A stretch of DNA of 64,000 nt from Lentilactobacillus kosonis (GTDB lineage Bacteria; Bacillota; Bacilli; Lactobacillales; Lactobacillaceae), in NCBI RefSeq assembly GCF_003864335.1, contig NZ_BEXA01000006.1, forward strand, positions 1-64,000. Direction: 5' to 3'. Shown in pieces: positions 48,672 through 58,417 of the stretch. The notes under the pieces are model-generated. The model ran no database searches. It worked only from the letters and a program-made list of their open reading frames with translations, and had not been told where the DNA came from. Position 1 is the first letter of the stretch; each line of letters opens with the position of its first letter. A program made the translations under genes and the position numbers.

Positions 48672-50360
48672 TTACTTGTTTTTATCGCTAATAATTAGCA
48701 TTGGCAAAATCATTGGACGACGTTCAGTCTTTTCATAAAGAAATTCTTGAAGTTCATCAATTACTGCATTTCTAATTGACGATTCAGTAGCCTTTTTAGA
48801 ACGCATGGCTTTACGAATCGTTTTGAATACTAACCGACGACCCTCATCTAGAAGTTCACCTGATTCACGCATGTAAACAAATCCACGAGATAGAATATCT
48901 GGACCAGATTGAATTTCTTGATTCTTTAAGTTAATTGTTGAAACGACTACCACAATTCCTTCTTCAGAAAGCAATTGTCGATCTCTTAAGACGATATTAC
49001 CGATATCCCCAATACCGCTGCCATCGATATAAACATCGCCAGCTTGAAAATGACCAGCAAGGCGAGCGCTATCTTTTGATAATGCTAAGATATCACCATT
49101 TTCCATAATAAAGCTATGGTCAAGTGGGACCCCACATTCTTCAGCAAGCTCAGTATGAATCTTAAGCATCCGGTACTCACCATGAATTGGCATAAAGAAC
49201 TTAGGCTTCATCAAGCGTAACATTAATTTTTGTTCTTCTTGACCACCATGTCCTGAAGTATGAATATTATTCACCTTACCATGGATAACATTAGCACCGG
49301 CTTCTTCTAATTTGTTGATAACGCTATTAACGCTAGTAGTATTTCCAGGAATTGGATTACTTGAGAAAATAACGGTATCACCAGGTTGGATAGAAATTTG
49401 GCGGTGAGTTCCGTTAGCGATTCTAGATAAGGCTGCCATTGGTTCACCTTGAGAACCAGTACAGAGAATCATTGTTTTATTAGCAGGCAATGATTGTAAT
49501 TCATTGGCGTCAACAAACGCATCATCGGGAATATCTAAATATCCTAATTCGCGGCCGTTCACGATGGCGGCTTCCATGCTTCGCCCAAATACGGCAATTT
49601 TCCGACCATGAGCTAAAGCATTGTCGCAGGCGGTTTTAATTCGAGAAATATTAGAAGCAAAGGTTGCAAAGATGATACGGTCTTCCATTTGATCAAAAAT
49701 GTGAGCAACTGAATTAGCCACCCATTTTTCAGATTTAGTCCAAACAGGTCGTTCAGCATTTGTACTATCAGACATCAAGCACAAGACACCTTCCTCACCT
49801 AGTCTAGCCATTGCCTGTAGGTTAGGGGCCTGTTTAGTAACTGGAGTTAAGTCAAACTTAAAATCACCAGTTTCTACAATTACGCCAACGGGAGTGTGAA
49901 CCGCAATTCCTAAAGTATCAGGAATTGAGTGGGTCGTTCTGAAAAATGAAACACTAGTTTTTCTAAACTTTAAAACAGTACTTTCATTAATTTCGTGTAA
50001 TTCAGCTGTACTTAGCAAGCCATGTTCGTCTAACTTATTCTTGATAAGAGCCATGGCCAGCGGTCCAGCATATATAGGGACGTTAAGAGCTTTGAGCAGA
50101 TAAGGAACGCCACCAATGTGGTCTTCGTGGCCATGAGTTATTACTAAGGCTTTGATTTTATCCTTATTATCTACGATATATTGGTAGTCTGGAATAACAT
50201 AGTCGACACCTAGAAGTTCATCCTCCGGAAACTTGATTCCGGCATCAATCAAGATGATTTCATCTTGAAATTGTACTCCGTAAGTGTTCTTTCCAATTTC
50301 ACCTAAACCACCAACGCCGTAAATAGCCGCTTCGTTATTTTTGACGTTTAGTTTTTTCAT
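48672..50360 (-). CDS. rnjA: Ribonuclease J1
   Basis: Metallo-beta-lactamase/beta-CASP RNase with 5' exonuclease and endonuclease activity in mRNA turnover and rRNA maturation. The metal motif T-H-G-H-E-D-H is at residues 75-81, D-S-T-N-A-E and H-G-E-Y-R later, and S-G-H-G-G-Q-E-E in the beta-CASP part. 562 aa. Its ATG directly abuts the rpoY stop, the same rpoY-rnjA pair as in B. subtilis, so it is J1 rather than J2. Confidence 0.95.
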   Translation of the reverse strand: MKKLNVKNNEAAIYGVGGLGEIGKNTYGVQFQDEIILIDAGIKFPEDELLGVDYVIPDYQYIVDNKDKIKALVITHGHEDHIGGVPYLLKALNVPIYAGPLAMALIKNKLDEHGLLSTAELHEINESTVLKFRKTSVSFFRTTHSIPDTLGIAVHTPVGVIVETGDFKFDLTPVTKQAPNLQAMARLGEEGVLCLMSDSTNAERPVWTKSEKWVANSVAHIFDQMEDRIIFATFASNISRIKTACDNALAHGRKIAVFGRSMEAAIVNGRELGYLDIPDDAFVDANELQSLPANKTMILCTGSQGEPMAALSRIANGTHRQISIQPGDTVIFSSNPIPGNTTSVNSVINKLEEAGANVIHGKVNNIHTSGHGGQEEQKLMLRLMKPKFFMPIHGEYRMLKIHTELAEECGVPLDHSFIMENGDILALSKDSARLAGHFQAGDVYIDGSGIGDIGNIVLRDRQLLSEEGIVVVVSTINLKNQEIQSGPDILSRGFVYMRESGELLDEGRRLVFKTIRKAMRSKKATESSIRNAVIDELQEFLYEKTERRPMILPMLIISDKNK

Positions 50361-50578
50361 TATTTATTGAACTCCGTAAGTTTGAAATCGGGATTTTCTT
50401 GTTCGTATTCTAGATGTTTGCCTGTCAATGGTTCAATGAATTCAATATTATAGTTAGTATTGTCTTGAACGAGTTGGCGAGCAGTTACTTCAGTATCAGC
50501 TTCAAGATAGAGGCTCTGAGTGTTTTCGCGACTTGGGTTTTCATTTTCCTGAGGTTGGTATAATACTTTAAAAATCAT
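50360..50578 (-). CDS. rpoY: RNA polymerase epsilon subunit
   Basis: 72-aa Firmicute-specific small subunit that binds RNA polymerase (formerly YkzG, DUF1447). Start M-I-F-K-V-L-Y-Q and the T-A-R-Q-L-V-Q-D...I-E-F-I-E-P-L pattern are typical. The AAAGGAG site precedes the ATG. Operon with rnjA. Confidence 0.93.
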   Translation of the reverse strand: MIFKVLYQPQENENPSRENTQSLYLEADTEVTARQLVQDNTNYNIEFIEPLTGKHLEYEQENPDFKLTEFNK

Positions 50579-50783
50579 TAAAAAAAACTCCTTTAAAATT
50601 TATTTCTGTTTTTTAAGAAATCGATGATTCCTTTTCGCACAGGTGGTTGCTTTTAGCACAACTAATAATAAGTAGTTTACCATAACTGCAAAATAAGTAT
50701 ATAAATCTGGATTTTAGTAACTGGTTTAAGCAAACCTTAAATAGGAAGTGCTAAAATGATAATAAGAATTGAGGTGGATATTA

Positions 50784-50864
50784 ATGACGCTCTTGCTTCA
50801 GGTGATTGTTGGCATTGTGCTAGCAGTGATTTATATAATATTGTGCATTATTTTTTGTTACTAG
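50784..50864 (+). CDS. Small membrane peptide (26 aa)
   Basis: M-T-L-L-L-Q-V-I-V-G-I, a continuous hydrophobic helix across almost the whole peptide, ending C-I-I-F-C-Y. A strong GAGGTGG stands six bases before the ATG. It lies 22 bases before the next gene on the same strand, so both may share a transcript. Not recognised. The divergent rpoY promoter region adjoins. The rest of the 50579-50783 gap holds nothing else I can support. Confidence 0.5.
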   Translation: MTLLLQVIVGIVLAVIYIILCIIFCY

Positions 50865-50886
50865 ACCCACTCAAAGGCGATTAAAC

Positions 50887-51255
50887 ATGAGCCAATCAAT
50901 AGTTGACCAAGCGGTTGAACGAGTCCTTCCCCAAATCATTGATGATGATTATCGAGGCACACTGAAGTCTCAAGCCATCGCTAAAGTGTGGGGACGAGGA
51001 GTAATGGCTTTCGAATATGAATTACCAGTTGATAAACTTCAGCTAACGCTTCTGGATTTTAAACAGCAGTTGGTTGACGAACTCCATGAATATAGTAGGA
51101 ATCATCATTTTGATGCAAGTACCACGCCAGAAATACAATCAGTTTTCCGAGTGACTGACATTTGGGAATTTGAAGGAAAAATCCACTTTGATATTGCATT
51201 CTTAATTAACCAAACAACAATTGAATATGTTGAGGATTTAAATCGATTAAATTAA
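50887..51255 (+). CDS. Hypothetical cytoplasmic protein (122 aa)
   Basis: Not recognised with confidence. Soluble mixed alpha/beta sequence with no membrane segment, no cysteine and no obvious catalytic motif. The charged N-terminal helix (I-V-D-Q-A-V-E-R-V-L-P-Q-I-I-D-D-D) and three beta-rich stretches could form a small partner-binding fold. AAGGCGAT precedes the ATG. It is convergent with def and probably follows the 26-aa membrane peptide on one transcript. Confidence 0.72.
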   Translation: MSQSIVDQAVERVLPQIIDDDYRGTLKSQAIAKVWGRGVMAFEYELPVDKLQLTLLDFKQQLVDELHEYSRNHHFDASTTPEIQSVFRVTDIWEFEGKIHFDIAFLINQTTIEYVEDLNRLN

Positions 51256-51257
51256 TG

Positions 51258-51316
51258 AAAAATGATAAAAAGCCGCTATTCCTAATGGTTAGGAATAGCG
51301 GCTTTTTATCATTTTT
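51258..51316. terminator. Very long bidirectional terminator
   Basis: 27-bp nearly perfect stem from AAAAATGATAAAAAGCCGC to its complement GCGGCTTTTTATCATTTTT around a short loop. It separates the convergent hypothetical gene and def. Confidence 0.95.
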
Positions 51317-51320
51317 CAAT

Positions 51321-51881
51321 TTAGTATATGAAAATTTCATCGTCTGATTTAGAGAAGGGGTTCTCTTTATCAATATGATCGTAAAATAGAACGCCGTGCA
51401 AATGATCGATTTCGTGTTGACAAACAATTGCTGGGTAGTTCTTTAACCGGATATGGTGACTGTTGCCATCCACATCAGTGTATTCTAGGGTGATTCTAGC
51501 TGAACGGGGAACATAACCAGGAACATCTTGATCTACTGATAGACAACCTTCGCCTTCAGTTAGTGCACCGCGTTGAACAGAGTTAGAAACAATCACAGGA
51601 TTGATAATAACATCTTTGAAAACCGGTTCCTCATTTTCATCTTCTGCGGGGACCATTACGGAAGCCATCATCTTAGAAGCGCCTACTTGAGGAGCAGCTA
51701 ATCCGACTCCTGCACGAAGACCATATTTCTCACATAATTCTGGGTCTTGACTGACTTCAAGATATTCCATTAGATCATGTGCTAATTGGCGATCTTCATC
51801 TGAAAGGGGAAAGGTTACTTTTTGAGCTTGTTGTCGTAATACTGGATCACCATCACGGACAATATCTTTCATAAGAAACAC
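51321..51881 (-). CDS. def: Peptide deformylase
   Basis: Removes the formyl group from nascent N-terminal formylmethionine. Motif I is G-V-G-L-A-A-P-Q, motif II E-G-C-L-S-V (metal cysteine) and motif III Q-H-E-I-D-H-L (metal histidines and catalytic Glu). 186 aa. GTG 51881 lies eight bases from GGAGG and gives [11 protein letters not shown], parallel to B. subtilis DefB; ATG 51872 would be too far from that site. It sits divergent from the pdh operon, as in related genomes. Confidence 0.94.
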   Translation of the reverse strand: MFLMKDIVRDGDPVLRQQAQKVTFPLSDEDRQLAHDLMEYLEVSQDPELCEKYGLRAGVGLAAPQVGASKMMASVMVPAEDENEEPVFKDVIINPVIVSNSVQRGALTEGEGCLSVDQDVPGYVPRSARITLEYTDVDGNSHHIRLKNYPAIVCQHEIDHLHGVLFYDHIDKENPFSKSDDEIFIY

Positions 51882-52070
51882 GATTAAAACCTCCAAAATA
51901 AAAATTATCTACACTCTATTCTAGCTTAATTTGAGAAAAAATACTATGAGCCTTTATTTGATGGGATTGATATTTTTTTCACAAACTATAAAAATGAAAG
52001 AATAGTGAAACCCGTATATTAATTTTAGAAACAGTTTATGAAAAACTTGGTTTTAAGCGATTGAAAGGGC

Positions 52071-52099
52071 TTGCATATTTTCTGAAACAATGATAAATT
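52071..52099 (+). promoter_or_regulatory. Promoter of the pdh operon
   Basis: -35 TTGCAT (52071-52076) and -10 TAAATT (52094-52099) with a 17-bp spacer, about 70 bases before pdhA. The 51897-52070 part of the gap holds only AT-rich sequence and a TTTCACAAA 9-mer at 51977-51985. Confidence 0.5.
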
Positions 52100-52168
52100 C
52101 TAGTTGTGGTTGAAAAAGATCATTTGTGTATCACAAGTCTAGCTTTTTAGGAAAGGAAAGTGTTATAT

Positions 52169-53290
52169 ATGGCAGCAAAGAGTAAGCATATTGTTGACTT
52201 CGCAAAAATCAAATCAACAATGAGCGATCCATACAAAAAACCGGTTCAAATAATCGATGAGAATGGAAAAATAGTTAATCAAGAACTGTTTGATACATTC
52301 AGCGATGATGAATTAGTTACTTTGATGGAAAAGATGGTTTGGGAACGTACACTTCACGAACAAACTATGAACTTTTCTCGTCAAGGTCGCCTCGGTTTTT
52401 ACGCTCCTACCTACGGGGAAGAAGCTTCGGAAATGGGAATTGCGCATGCAATGCAAAAACAAGATTATTTATTCCCTGCTTACCGGGACTTACCACAATT
52501 GATCCAACATGGTGCGACTGTTGAACAAGGATACCTATGGTCTAAGGGACACTATTTAGCAAACCAATATAATCCTGAGGGAACACGCTCATTCTTCCCA
52601 CAAATCATTATTGGCGCTCAATACGTTCAAGCAGCAGGTGCTGCTTTAGGAATTAAGAAGAACGGGGAAGAAAATGCTGTATCATACGCCTTTACCGGTG
52701 ATGGTGGTACATCTCAAGGTGATTTCTACGAAGGAATTAACTTCGCTAGTGCTTTCCAAGCACCAGCAGTATTCTTTGTTCAAAACAATGGCTTTGCAAT
52801 TTCAGTTCCACGATACAAACAAACCGCTGCTGAAACATTGGCCCAAAAGGGTGTTGCTTCAGGGGTTCCTGCAACTCAAGTTGATGGAATGGATATCTTA
52901 GCAACTTATTTAGTTGCTAAGGAAGCGCGTGAGTTCGCAGCAGCTGGCAATGGCCCAGTGTTAGTTGAAACTTTGACTTACCGTTTTGGTGCCCACAGTT
53001 CAGCTGGTGACGATCCAAGTCGTTATCGGACTAAAGAAGAAGAACAACCTTGGTTCGATCGTGACCCATTGATTCGTTTAAGAAAAGTTCTTACTGATAA
53101 AAAGCTTTGGGATCAAGCCAAAGAAGATGAATTAGTTGAACAATACAAGGGTGAATTTAAGGAAGCAATGAAGAACGCTGAAGCAGCACCTGAACAAAAG
53201 GTAACTGACTTCTTGAAGACTACTTTTGAAACCCCAACCCCTAATGTTCAACGGGACATTGAAAAATATGAAGCAAAGGAGTCGAAGTAA
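52169..53290 (+). CDS. pdhA: Pyruvate dehydrogenase E1 alpha
   Basis: Thiamine-diphosphate subunit that decarboxylates pyruvate in the PDH complex. The ThDP/Mg motif G-D-G-G-T-S-Q-G-D...N-N is at about residues 172-205. 373 aa. ATG 52169 follows AAAGGAAAG. First gene of a four-gene operon with 2-28-base gaps, making acetyl-CoA and NADH from pyruvate. Confidence 0.95.
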   Translation: MAAKSKHIVDFAKIKSTMSDPYKKPVQIIDENGKIVNQELFDTFSDDELVTLMEKMVWERTLHEQTMNFSRQGRLGFYAPTYGEEASEMGIAHAMQKQDYLFPAYRDLPQLIQHGATVEQGYLWSKGHYLANQYNPEGTRSFFPQIIIGAQYVQAAGAALGIKKNGEENAVSYAFTGDGGTSQGDFYEGINFASAFQAPAVFFVQNNGFAISVPRYKQTAAETLAQKGVASGVPATQVDGMDILATYLVAKEAREFAAAGNGPVLVETLTYRFGAHSSAGDDPSRYRTKEEEQPWFDRDPLIRLRKVLTDKKLWDQAKEDELVEQYKGEFKEAMKNAEAAPEQKVTDFLKTTFETPTPNVQRDIEKYEAKESK

Positions 53291-53292
53291 TC

Positions 53293-54270
53293 ATGGCTAA
53301 ATTAACTTATATTAAAGCAATTACCGACGGATTAGATCAAGTGTTACAAGACGACCCAAAGACTCTTATTTTCGGTGAAGACGTTGGTAAAAACGGTGGG
53401 GTATTTAGAACTACCGATGGATTACAAGCAAAATTTGGTGAAGATCGAGTATTTGATACACCATTAGCCGAATCGGGAATTTTAGGTCTATCAATTGGAC
53501 TAGCAGCTACCGGCTGGCGTCCAATCCCAGAAATTCAATTCATGGGATTCACATTTGAAGCTGTCGATTCAATCGTTGGTCAAATGTCACGTAACCGTTT
53601 CAGATTTAATGGCAAGATGTCAATGCCAATTACAATTAGAACTCCATTTGGTGGTGGTACACATACTGCTGAACTTCATGGTGATTCAATGGAAAACATC
53701 TTTACTGGTGTGCCAGGACTTAGAGTGGTAACACCTTCTAATCCTTATGACGCTAAGGGATTAATTATTTCCGCAGTTGAAAATAATGACCCAGTATTGT
53801 TTATGGAAAACTTGAAATTATATCGTTCAATGAAGGACGAAATTCCTGAAGGTAAATACACGGTACCGCTAGATAAGGCTAATGTTGTTCGTGAAGGAAC
53901 TGATATTACTATTGTGGCTTACAGTGCTGAAGTTAACGAAGCACTTAAAGTTGCCGATAAATTGGAAAAAGAAAACATTTCGGTTGAAGTAATTGATCTT
54001 CGATCACTTTCACCAATTGACACTGACACAATTTTTGCCTCAGTTGAAAAAACTCATAAGGTCGTGCTAGTTCAAGAAGCCCAAAAAATGGCTGGCGTTG
54101 GCGCCCATGTTGCTTCTGAAATTGCAGAAAATAAGATTATGTCATTAGATGCTCCAATTGGAAGAGTGGCAGCACCTGATAGTATCTTCCCATTTGCAAT
54201 GGCAGAAAACGACTGGCTTCCAAATGCCGACGATATTGAAGAAAAAGTACGGGAAATCTTGAATTATTAA
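53293..54270 (+). CDS. pdhB: Pyruvate dehydrogenase E1 beta
   Basis: Transketolase-like partner of E1 alpha. [13 protein letters not shown] near the start, [13 protein letters not shown] in the middle and a C-terminal [10 protein letters not shown] domain. 325 aa, full length. It starts two bases after the pdhA stop. Confidence 0.96.
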   Translation: MAKLTYIKAITDGLDQVLQDDPKTLIFGEDVGKNGGVFRTTDGLQAKFGEDRVFDTPLAESGILGLSIGLAATGWRPIPEIQFMGFTFEAVDSIVGQMSRNRFRFNGKMSMPITIRTPFGGGTHTAELHGDSMENIFTGVPGLRVVTPSNPYDAKGLIISAVENNDPVLFMENLKLYRSMKDEIPEGKYTVPLDKANVVREGTDITIVAYSAEVNEALKVADKLEKENISVEVIDLRSLSPIDTDTIFASVEKTHKVVLVQEAQKMAGVGAHVASEIAENKIMSLDAPIGRVAAPDSIFPFAMAENDWLPNADDIEEKVREILNY

Positions 54271-54298
54271 TTCTAATTAAGAAAGGAAGTTTGACCCT

Positions 54299-55618
54299 AT
54301 GGCTTACAAGTTTAAACTCCCAGAGCTAGGAGAAGGAATGGCCGAAGGTGAAGTTGCCACTTGGCTAGTCAAACCTGGCGATGAAGTCAAAGAAGACGAT
54401 CCATTAGTTGAAATTCAAAACGATAAATCAGTTTCTGAATTACCTTCCCCAGTAGCTGGTACAATCAAGGAAATTCAAAAACAAGAAGGGGAAACTGCTG
54501 AAATTGGCGATGTGTTAGTTGTCATTGATGATGGTTCAGCTGACTCAGCTGATGATACTCCAGCAACCCCAGCAGAAGAGAAACCAGCTGCTGAAGCGCC
54601 TGCAGCTAGTGCAGCCCCAGTAGAACAATCAGCTCCAGCCGCAAGCAGCACAATTCCAGTTGCTGCTGACCCAAATAAATTGGTTTTAGCAATGCCTTCT
54701 GTTCGTCAATATGCTCGTGATAAGGGAATTGATATCTCAGTTGTTCCGGCCACTGGAAATCATGGCCAAGTTACTAAGGCTGACGTTGATGGATTTAATG
54801 GTAGTATTGCAGCTCCTGCAGCTTCCACAAGTGCACCCGCAGCCACTACTCCTACAGCAGCGGCTGATAAACCTGCTGCAACTCCAATTCAAGCTTACAC
54901 TTCAGCAACTCCAGAATTAGAGACACGCGAAAAGATGTCATTAACTCGTAAAGCAATTGCTAAACAAATGCGCTTGTCTAAAGACATTGCGCCACACGTA
55001 ACATCATTTGATGATGTTGAAGTAACGGCTTTGATGGCAAACCGTAAACGTTACAAGGAACTTGCTAAGGATCGCGATATTCACTTGACCTTCTTGCCAT
55101 ACATTGTTAAAGCATTGGTTGCTGTTATGAAGGCCTACCCTGAATTGAACGCTTCAATTGATGACACAACACAAGAAATTGTTTATAAACATTACTATAA
55201 TGTTGGAATTGCCACTAACACTGAACACGGACTCTATGTACCAAATGTTAAGAATGCTGATTCTAAAGGTATGTTTGAAATTGCCAAGGAAATTACTGAA
55301 AATAGTCAGGCTGCCTACGATAATAAACTTTCCGCTGATAAAATGAGTGGCGGTTCAATCACTATTAGTAATGTTGGTTCAATTGGTGGTGGCTGGTTTA
55401 CCCCAGTTATTAACTACCCAGAAGTTGCCATTCTTGGAGTTGGTAAAATTGCTAAAGAACCATACGTTGATGATGACGGTGAAATTAAAGTTGGTAACAT
55501 GCTCAAGTTATCATTGAGTTACGATCACCGGTTAATCGATGGCGCGTTGGCTCAGAATGCACTTAACATGCTTAATAAATTGTTACATGATCCAGATATG
55601 CTTTTGATGGAAGGATGA
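54299..55618 (+). CDS. pdhC: Dihydrolipoamide acetyltransferase E2
   Basis: Core of the PDH complex. One N-terminal lipoyl domain with the modified lysine in E-I-Q-N-D-K-S-V-S-E (about residue 43), an Ala/Pro-rich linker, an E1/E3-binding domain (P-S-V-R-Q-Y-A-R-D-K-G-I-D), a second Ala/Pro linker and the catalytic domain with D-H-R-L-I-D-G near the C-terminus. 439 aa. The single lipoyl domain is usual for lactobacilli. Confidence 0.95.
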   Translation: MAYKFKLPELGEGMAEGEVATWLVKPGDEVKEDDPLVEIQNDKSVSELPSPVAGTIKEIQKQEGETAEIGDVLVVIDDGSADSADDTPATPAEEKPAAEAPAASAAPVEQSAPAASSTIPVAADPNKLVLAMPSVRQYARDKGIDISVVPATGNHGQVTKADVDGFNGSIAAPAASTSAPAATTPTAAADKPAATPIQAYTSATPELETREKMSLTRKAIAKQMRLSKDIAPHVTSFDDVEVTALMANRKRYKELAKDRDIHLTFLPYIVKALVAVMKAYPELNASIDDTTQEIVYKHYYNVGIATNTEHGLYVPNVKNADSKGMFEIAKEITENSQAAYDNKLSADKMSGGSITISNVGSIGGGWFTPVINYPEVAILGVGKIAKEPYVDDDGEIKVGNMLKLSLSYDHRLIDGALAQNALNMLNKLLHDPDMLLMEG

Positions 55619-55625
55619 TTGAATA

Positions 55626-57050
55626 ATGGCTGATGCTGAAAAGAAAGAAACAGTAATTATCGGAGCAGGCCCTGGTGGTTATGTTGCCGCCATTCGTGCA
55701 TCTGAACTTGGTCAAAAGGTTACCTTGATTGAAAAATCGGATACCTTGGGCGGAGTTTGTTTAAACGTTGGTTGTGTACCATCAAAGGCGTTGATTGCGG
55801 CTGGACATCGATTACAAGAAGCTAATAACTCTGATGAATATGGAATTACTAGCCAAGGTGCTACAATCGATTTTTCTAAAACTCAAGAATGGAAACAACA
55901 CGACGTGGTTGATCGAATGACTAATGGGGTTTCTATGTTATTGAAGAAGCACAAAGTTGAAGTTATTCAAGGCGAAGCAGTCTTAGATAGTGATACTCGA
56001 TTACGAGTTATGCCAGTTGGTCCACGTCAATTTATGGACAACAACAATGGTCAAGTAATCGACTTTGATAACTTGATTATTGCAAGTGGTTCACATCCAA
56101 TTGAAATTCCGGGATTTAAGTTCGACGGACGAGTAGTTGACTCAACTGGTGGCCTTAATTTACCTGAGGTTCCTAAAGAATTCGTTGTTATCGGTGGTGG
56201 ATACGTTGGAACTGAATTGGCCGGTGCGTACGCTAATCTTGGCTCCCATGTAACTATTATTGAAGGGACTGATTCTATATTGGCCGGATTTACTAAAGAT
56301 ATGGTTGCCGTTGTTTTGAAGCAACTTAAGGCCAAAGGGGTTGATGTGATTACAGGCGCTAAGGCTAAGTCATCAACTCAAGATGATAATAGTGTTACTG
56401 TCACTTATGAAGTTGACGGTAAAGAATCGACTGTGACTGCTGATTATTGCATGGTTACGGTTGGCCGGAGACCTAACACTGATGAGTTAGGTCTCGAATA
56501 CACTAAGGTTGAACTTGATGATCGTGGTTTAGTTAAGACAGATGAACAAGGTAGAACGGCTTCTGAACATATATTTGCCATTGGTGATATTGCTTCTGGT
56601 CCTGCTTTGGCTCATAAGGCTTTCTTCCAGGGAAAAGTGGCAGCTGGAGCAATTTCGGGTAAAAAGACTGCCAACGATTACATTGGCGTCCCAGCTGTAT
56701 GTTTTTCAGACCCTGAGTTAGCCGTTGTTGGTTTAACTGAATCTCAAGCTAAAGAACAAGGCCTCGAAGTTCAAACCGCTAAGTTCCCATTTGCTGGAAA
56801 TGCAAGAGCTGTTTCCCTTTACGAAGCTGATGGTTTTGTCCATCTAATCTTTACTAAAGATGAAGGAACAGTTCTTGGTGGTGAAGTTGCTGGACCTGGC
56901 GCTAGTGATTTAATTGCCGAATTAAGTTTGGCAGTAAATGGACGAATGAATGTTGAGGACATCGCGTTAACAATTCATCCACATCCAACCTTGAGTGAAC
57001 CAGTTCAAGAAGCTGCTGATATTGCACTTGGTTTCCCAACTCATATCTAG
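55626..57050 (+). CDS. pdhD: Dihydrolipoamide dehydrogenase E3
   Basis: Flavoprotein that reoxidises the lipoyl arm with NAD. FAD-binding G-A-G-P-G-G-Y-V-A-A, redox disulfide G-G-V-C-L-N-V-G-C-V-P-S-K, NAD-binding G-G-G-Y-V-G-T-E, and the catalytic histidine pair in I-H-P-H-P-T-L-S-E. 474 aa. It closes the pdh operon. Confidence 0.96.
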   Translation: MADAEKKETVIIGAGPGGYVAAIRASELGQKVTLIEKSDTLGGVCLNVGCVPSKALIAAGHRLQEANNSDEYGITSQGATIDFSKTQEWKQHDVVDRMTNGVSMLLKKHKVEVIQGEAVLDSDTRLRVMPVGPRQFMDNNNGQVIDFDNLIIASGSHPIEIPGFKFDGRVVDSTGGLNLPEVPKEFVVIGGGYVGTELAGAYANLGSHVTIIEGTDSILAGFTKDMVAVVLKQLKAKGVDVITGAKAKSSTQDDNSVTVTYEVDGKESTVTADYCMVTVGRRPNTDELGLEYTKVELDDRGLVKTDEQGRTASEHIFAIGDIASGPALAHKAFFQGKVAAGAISGKKTANDYIGVPAVCFSDPELAVVGLTESQAKEQGLEVQTAKFPFAGNARAVSLYEADGFVHLIFTKDEGTVLGGEVAGPGASDLIAELSLAVNGRMNVEDIALTIHPHPTLSEPVQEAADIALGFPTHI

Positions 57051-57073
57051 ACTTGTTAGACAAATTAATAATC

Positions 57074-57111
57074 AAAAGACTCGTATTAGTATTGATAATA
57101 CGAGTTTTTTG
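57074..57111 (+). terminator. Terminator of the pdh operon
   Basis: CAAAAGACTCGTATTA/TAATACGAGTTTTTTG stem with a 7-base loop and a T6 run, 24 bases after pdhD. Confidence 0.9.
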
Positions 57112-57191
57112 ATTGCCAATTTTAATTATTTTTATGTTTAAAACCAGGTGATAAAAACGTGCCAATAAAAAATAAATTCTTGTTTCTAAAG

Positions 57192-57233
57192 TTTGTGAAA
57201 TGACTTTTCACAAATAGCGGGTTAGATTATAAT
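57192..57233 (+). promoter_or_regulatory. Palindromic operator over the UPF0223 promoter
   Basis: Perfect 9-bp arms TTTGTGAAA (57192-57200) and TTTCACAAA (57206-57214) around TGACT. The right arm overlaps the putative -35 TTTTCA (57205-57210), which is 17 bp from -10 TATAAT (57228-57233). The layout suggests a repressor site. Arm spacing differs from Rex (4 bp between TTGTGAA and TTCACAA) and Crp-type sites, so the regulator is unknown. Confidence 0.55.
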
Positions 57234-57261
57234 TAACTTAATAAAGTGATGGAGAAAATTA

Positions 57262-57556
57262 ATGGCAGAAAATTATGAGTACCCCCTGGTAGAGGGATTG
57301 AGTGTAACGGAACTTTCTGATTTAATTGAATTTTATAATGCGGTTGAACAGGCTTATGAGAATCCGCGGGGGAATTGAGCGTAGTGAATTCCAAAGTGCA
57401 TATAACAAATTTCGAGCAATCATTCCAGCTAAATCGGAACAAAAACAGTTAGAAAAACGGTTTGCTGATGAATCTGGTTTTGATTCATACCAAGCGATTA
57501 AACAACTTGAACAGACTGAATCAAGCCTTATTAAAGTTGGTGATAGGAATGGATAA
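57262..57556 (+). CDS. UPF0223 family protein (one frame break)
   Basis: Small helical cytoplasmic protein of unknown function (YktA family). The start M-A-E-N-Y-E-Y-P-L and Y-N-A-V-E-Q-A-Y-E-N match the family. The G5 run at 57368-57372 has one G too many (or two too few); removing one joins N-P-R-G-I-E-R-S-E-F-Q-S-A-Y-N-K-F. Repaired length about 97 aa. The stop overlaps the start of the next gene, so the two are coupled. Confidence 0.83.
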
Positions 57557-58328
57557 TGACGAACTAAGTAGGACAGTTAAAGTTGTTAGAAGCTGGTTAA
57601 TGGAAGCTAGGGACAATGTCTTAAGACAAATTGATTCCAGACTAAAGGTAGCCACTAAGAGTAGTCGAAGCGATTTAGTCACGAATATCGATCGATCAAA
57701 TGAACAATTTATAGTGAATAAGATCAGGGAATTTGATTCAAAAGCAAAAATTTTGGGTGAAGAAGGCTTTGGCGATCAGGTTACTAATTCTGACGGTCGA
57801 GTTTGGATTGTTGATCCAATTGATGGTACGATGAACTTTGTAAAACAACGCAATCACTTTGCGATGATGATAAGTTTATATATCAACGGTGACGGAGTTC
57901 TTGGCTTCATAATGGATGTTATGAACAATGAATTGTTGTACGGCGGACCAGATTTTGGTGTATTTTTGAACTCAAATCAGATGACCAAAGCTAATAACTT
58001 AAAATTAAAGGATGGCTTAATTGGTTTAAGTGGACCAATGGTTATTCATAATGATTTTAATATGCAAGAAATTGCTAATACGTCTTTGGGAATGAGAGTG
58101 TATGGTAGTGCTGGAATTGACATGATTGCTGTTTTGAAGGGTGAATTGGTTGGATATATATCTTATCTAAAACCTTGGGATTTTGGTGCTGGTAGGATCC
58201 TTGCCGAAACCATCGGATTAAAAATCACTACTATTGACGGACATCAATTAGGTGTGTTATCATCGGAACCGGTATTATTAGCGACAGAAAATGCACATCA
58301 CGACATTCTTACAATAGTGAAGAAGTAG
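57549..58328 (+). CDS. Inositol monophosphatase family protein
   Basis: 259-aa Mg/Li-type phosphatase. The metal motif D-P-I-D-G-T-M-N-F is preceded by G-E-E-G-F and followed late by P-W-D-F-G-A-G-R. This family includes YktC/SuhB proteins; the physiological substrate here is unknown. ATG 57549 lies inside the UPF0223 stop region with GGTGATAGG upstream. The UPF0223-IMPase-typA order is conserved in Bacilli. Confidence 0.9.
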   Translation: MDNDELSRTVKVVRSWLMEARDNVLRQIDSRLKVATKSSRSDLVTNIDRSNEQFIVNKIREFDSKAKILGEEGFGDQVTNSDGRVWIVDPIDGTMNFVKQRNHFAMMISLYINGDGVLGFIMDVMNNELLYGGPDFGVFLNSNQMTKANNLKLKDGLIGLSGPMVIHNDFNMQEIANTSLGMRVYGSAGIDMIAVLKGELVGYISYLKPWDFGAGRILAETIGLKITTIDGHQLGVLSSEPVLLATENAHHDILTIVKK

Positions 58329-58330
58329 TC

Positions 58331-58357
58331 ATACTGTGACGCATGTCACAGTTTTTT
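58331..58357 (+). terminator. Terminator before typA
   Basis: ACTGTGAC/GTCACAGT stem with a GCAT loop and T7. Confidence 0.92.
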
Positions 58358-58417
58358 TATGCTAATATTTGTAGAAAATAACTTTATGATTTAAAAGATG
58401 AAGGGGAGCAACTGAAT

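Noticed and set aside
52053-52069. Catabolite-response (cre) site before pdhA
   Set aside because: A centred CG with partly matching flanks occurs in TTTTAAGCGATTGAAAG, but it misses the conserved TG and CA ends of cre.
55158-55346. Frames inside pdhC and other large genes on either strand
   Set aside because: They overlap well-identified genes, show compositional artefacts (Leu-rich) and lack start signals.
57192-57214. Rex operator
   Set aside because: A Rex site has four bases between TTGTGAA and TTCACAA; here there are seven, so I only call it an unidentified palindrome.
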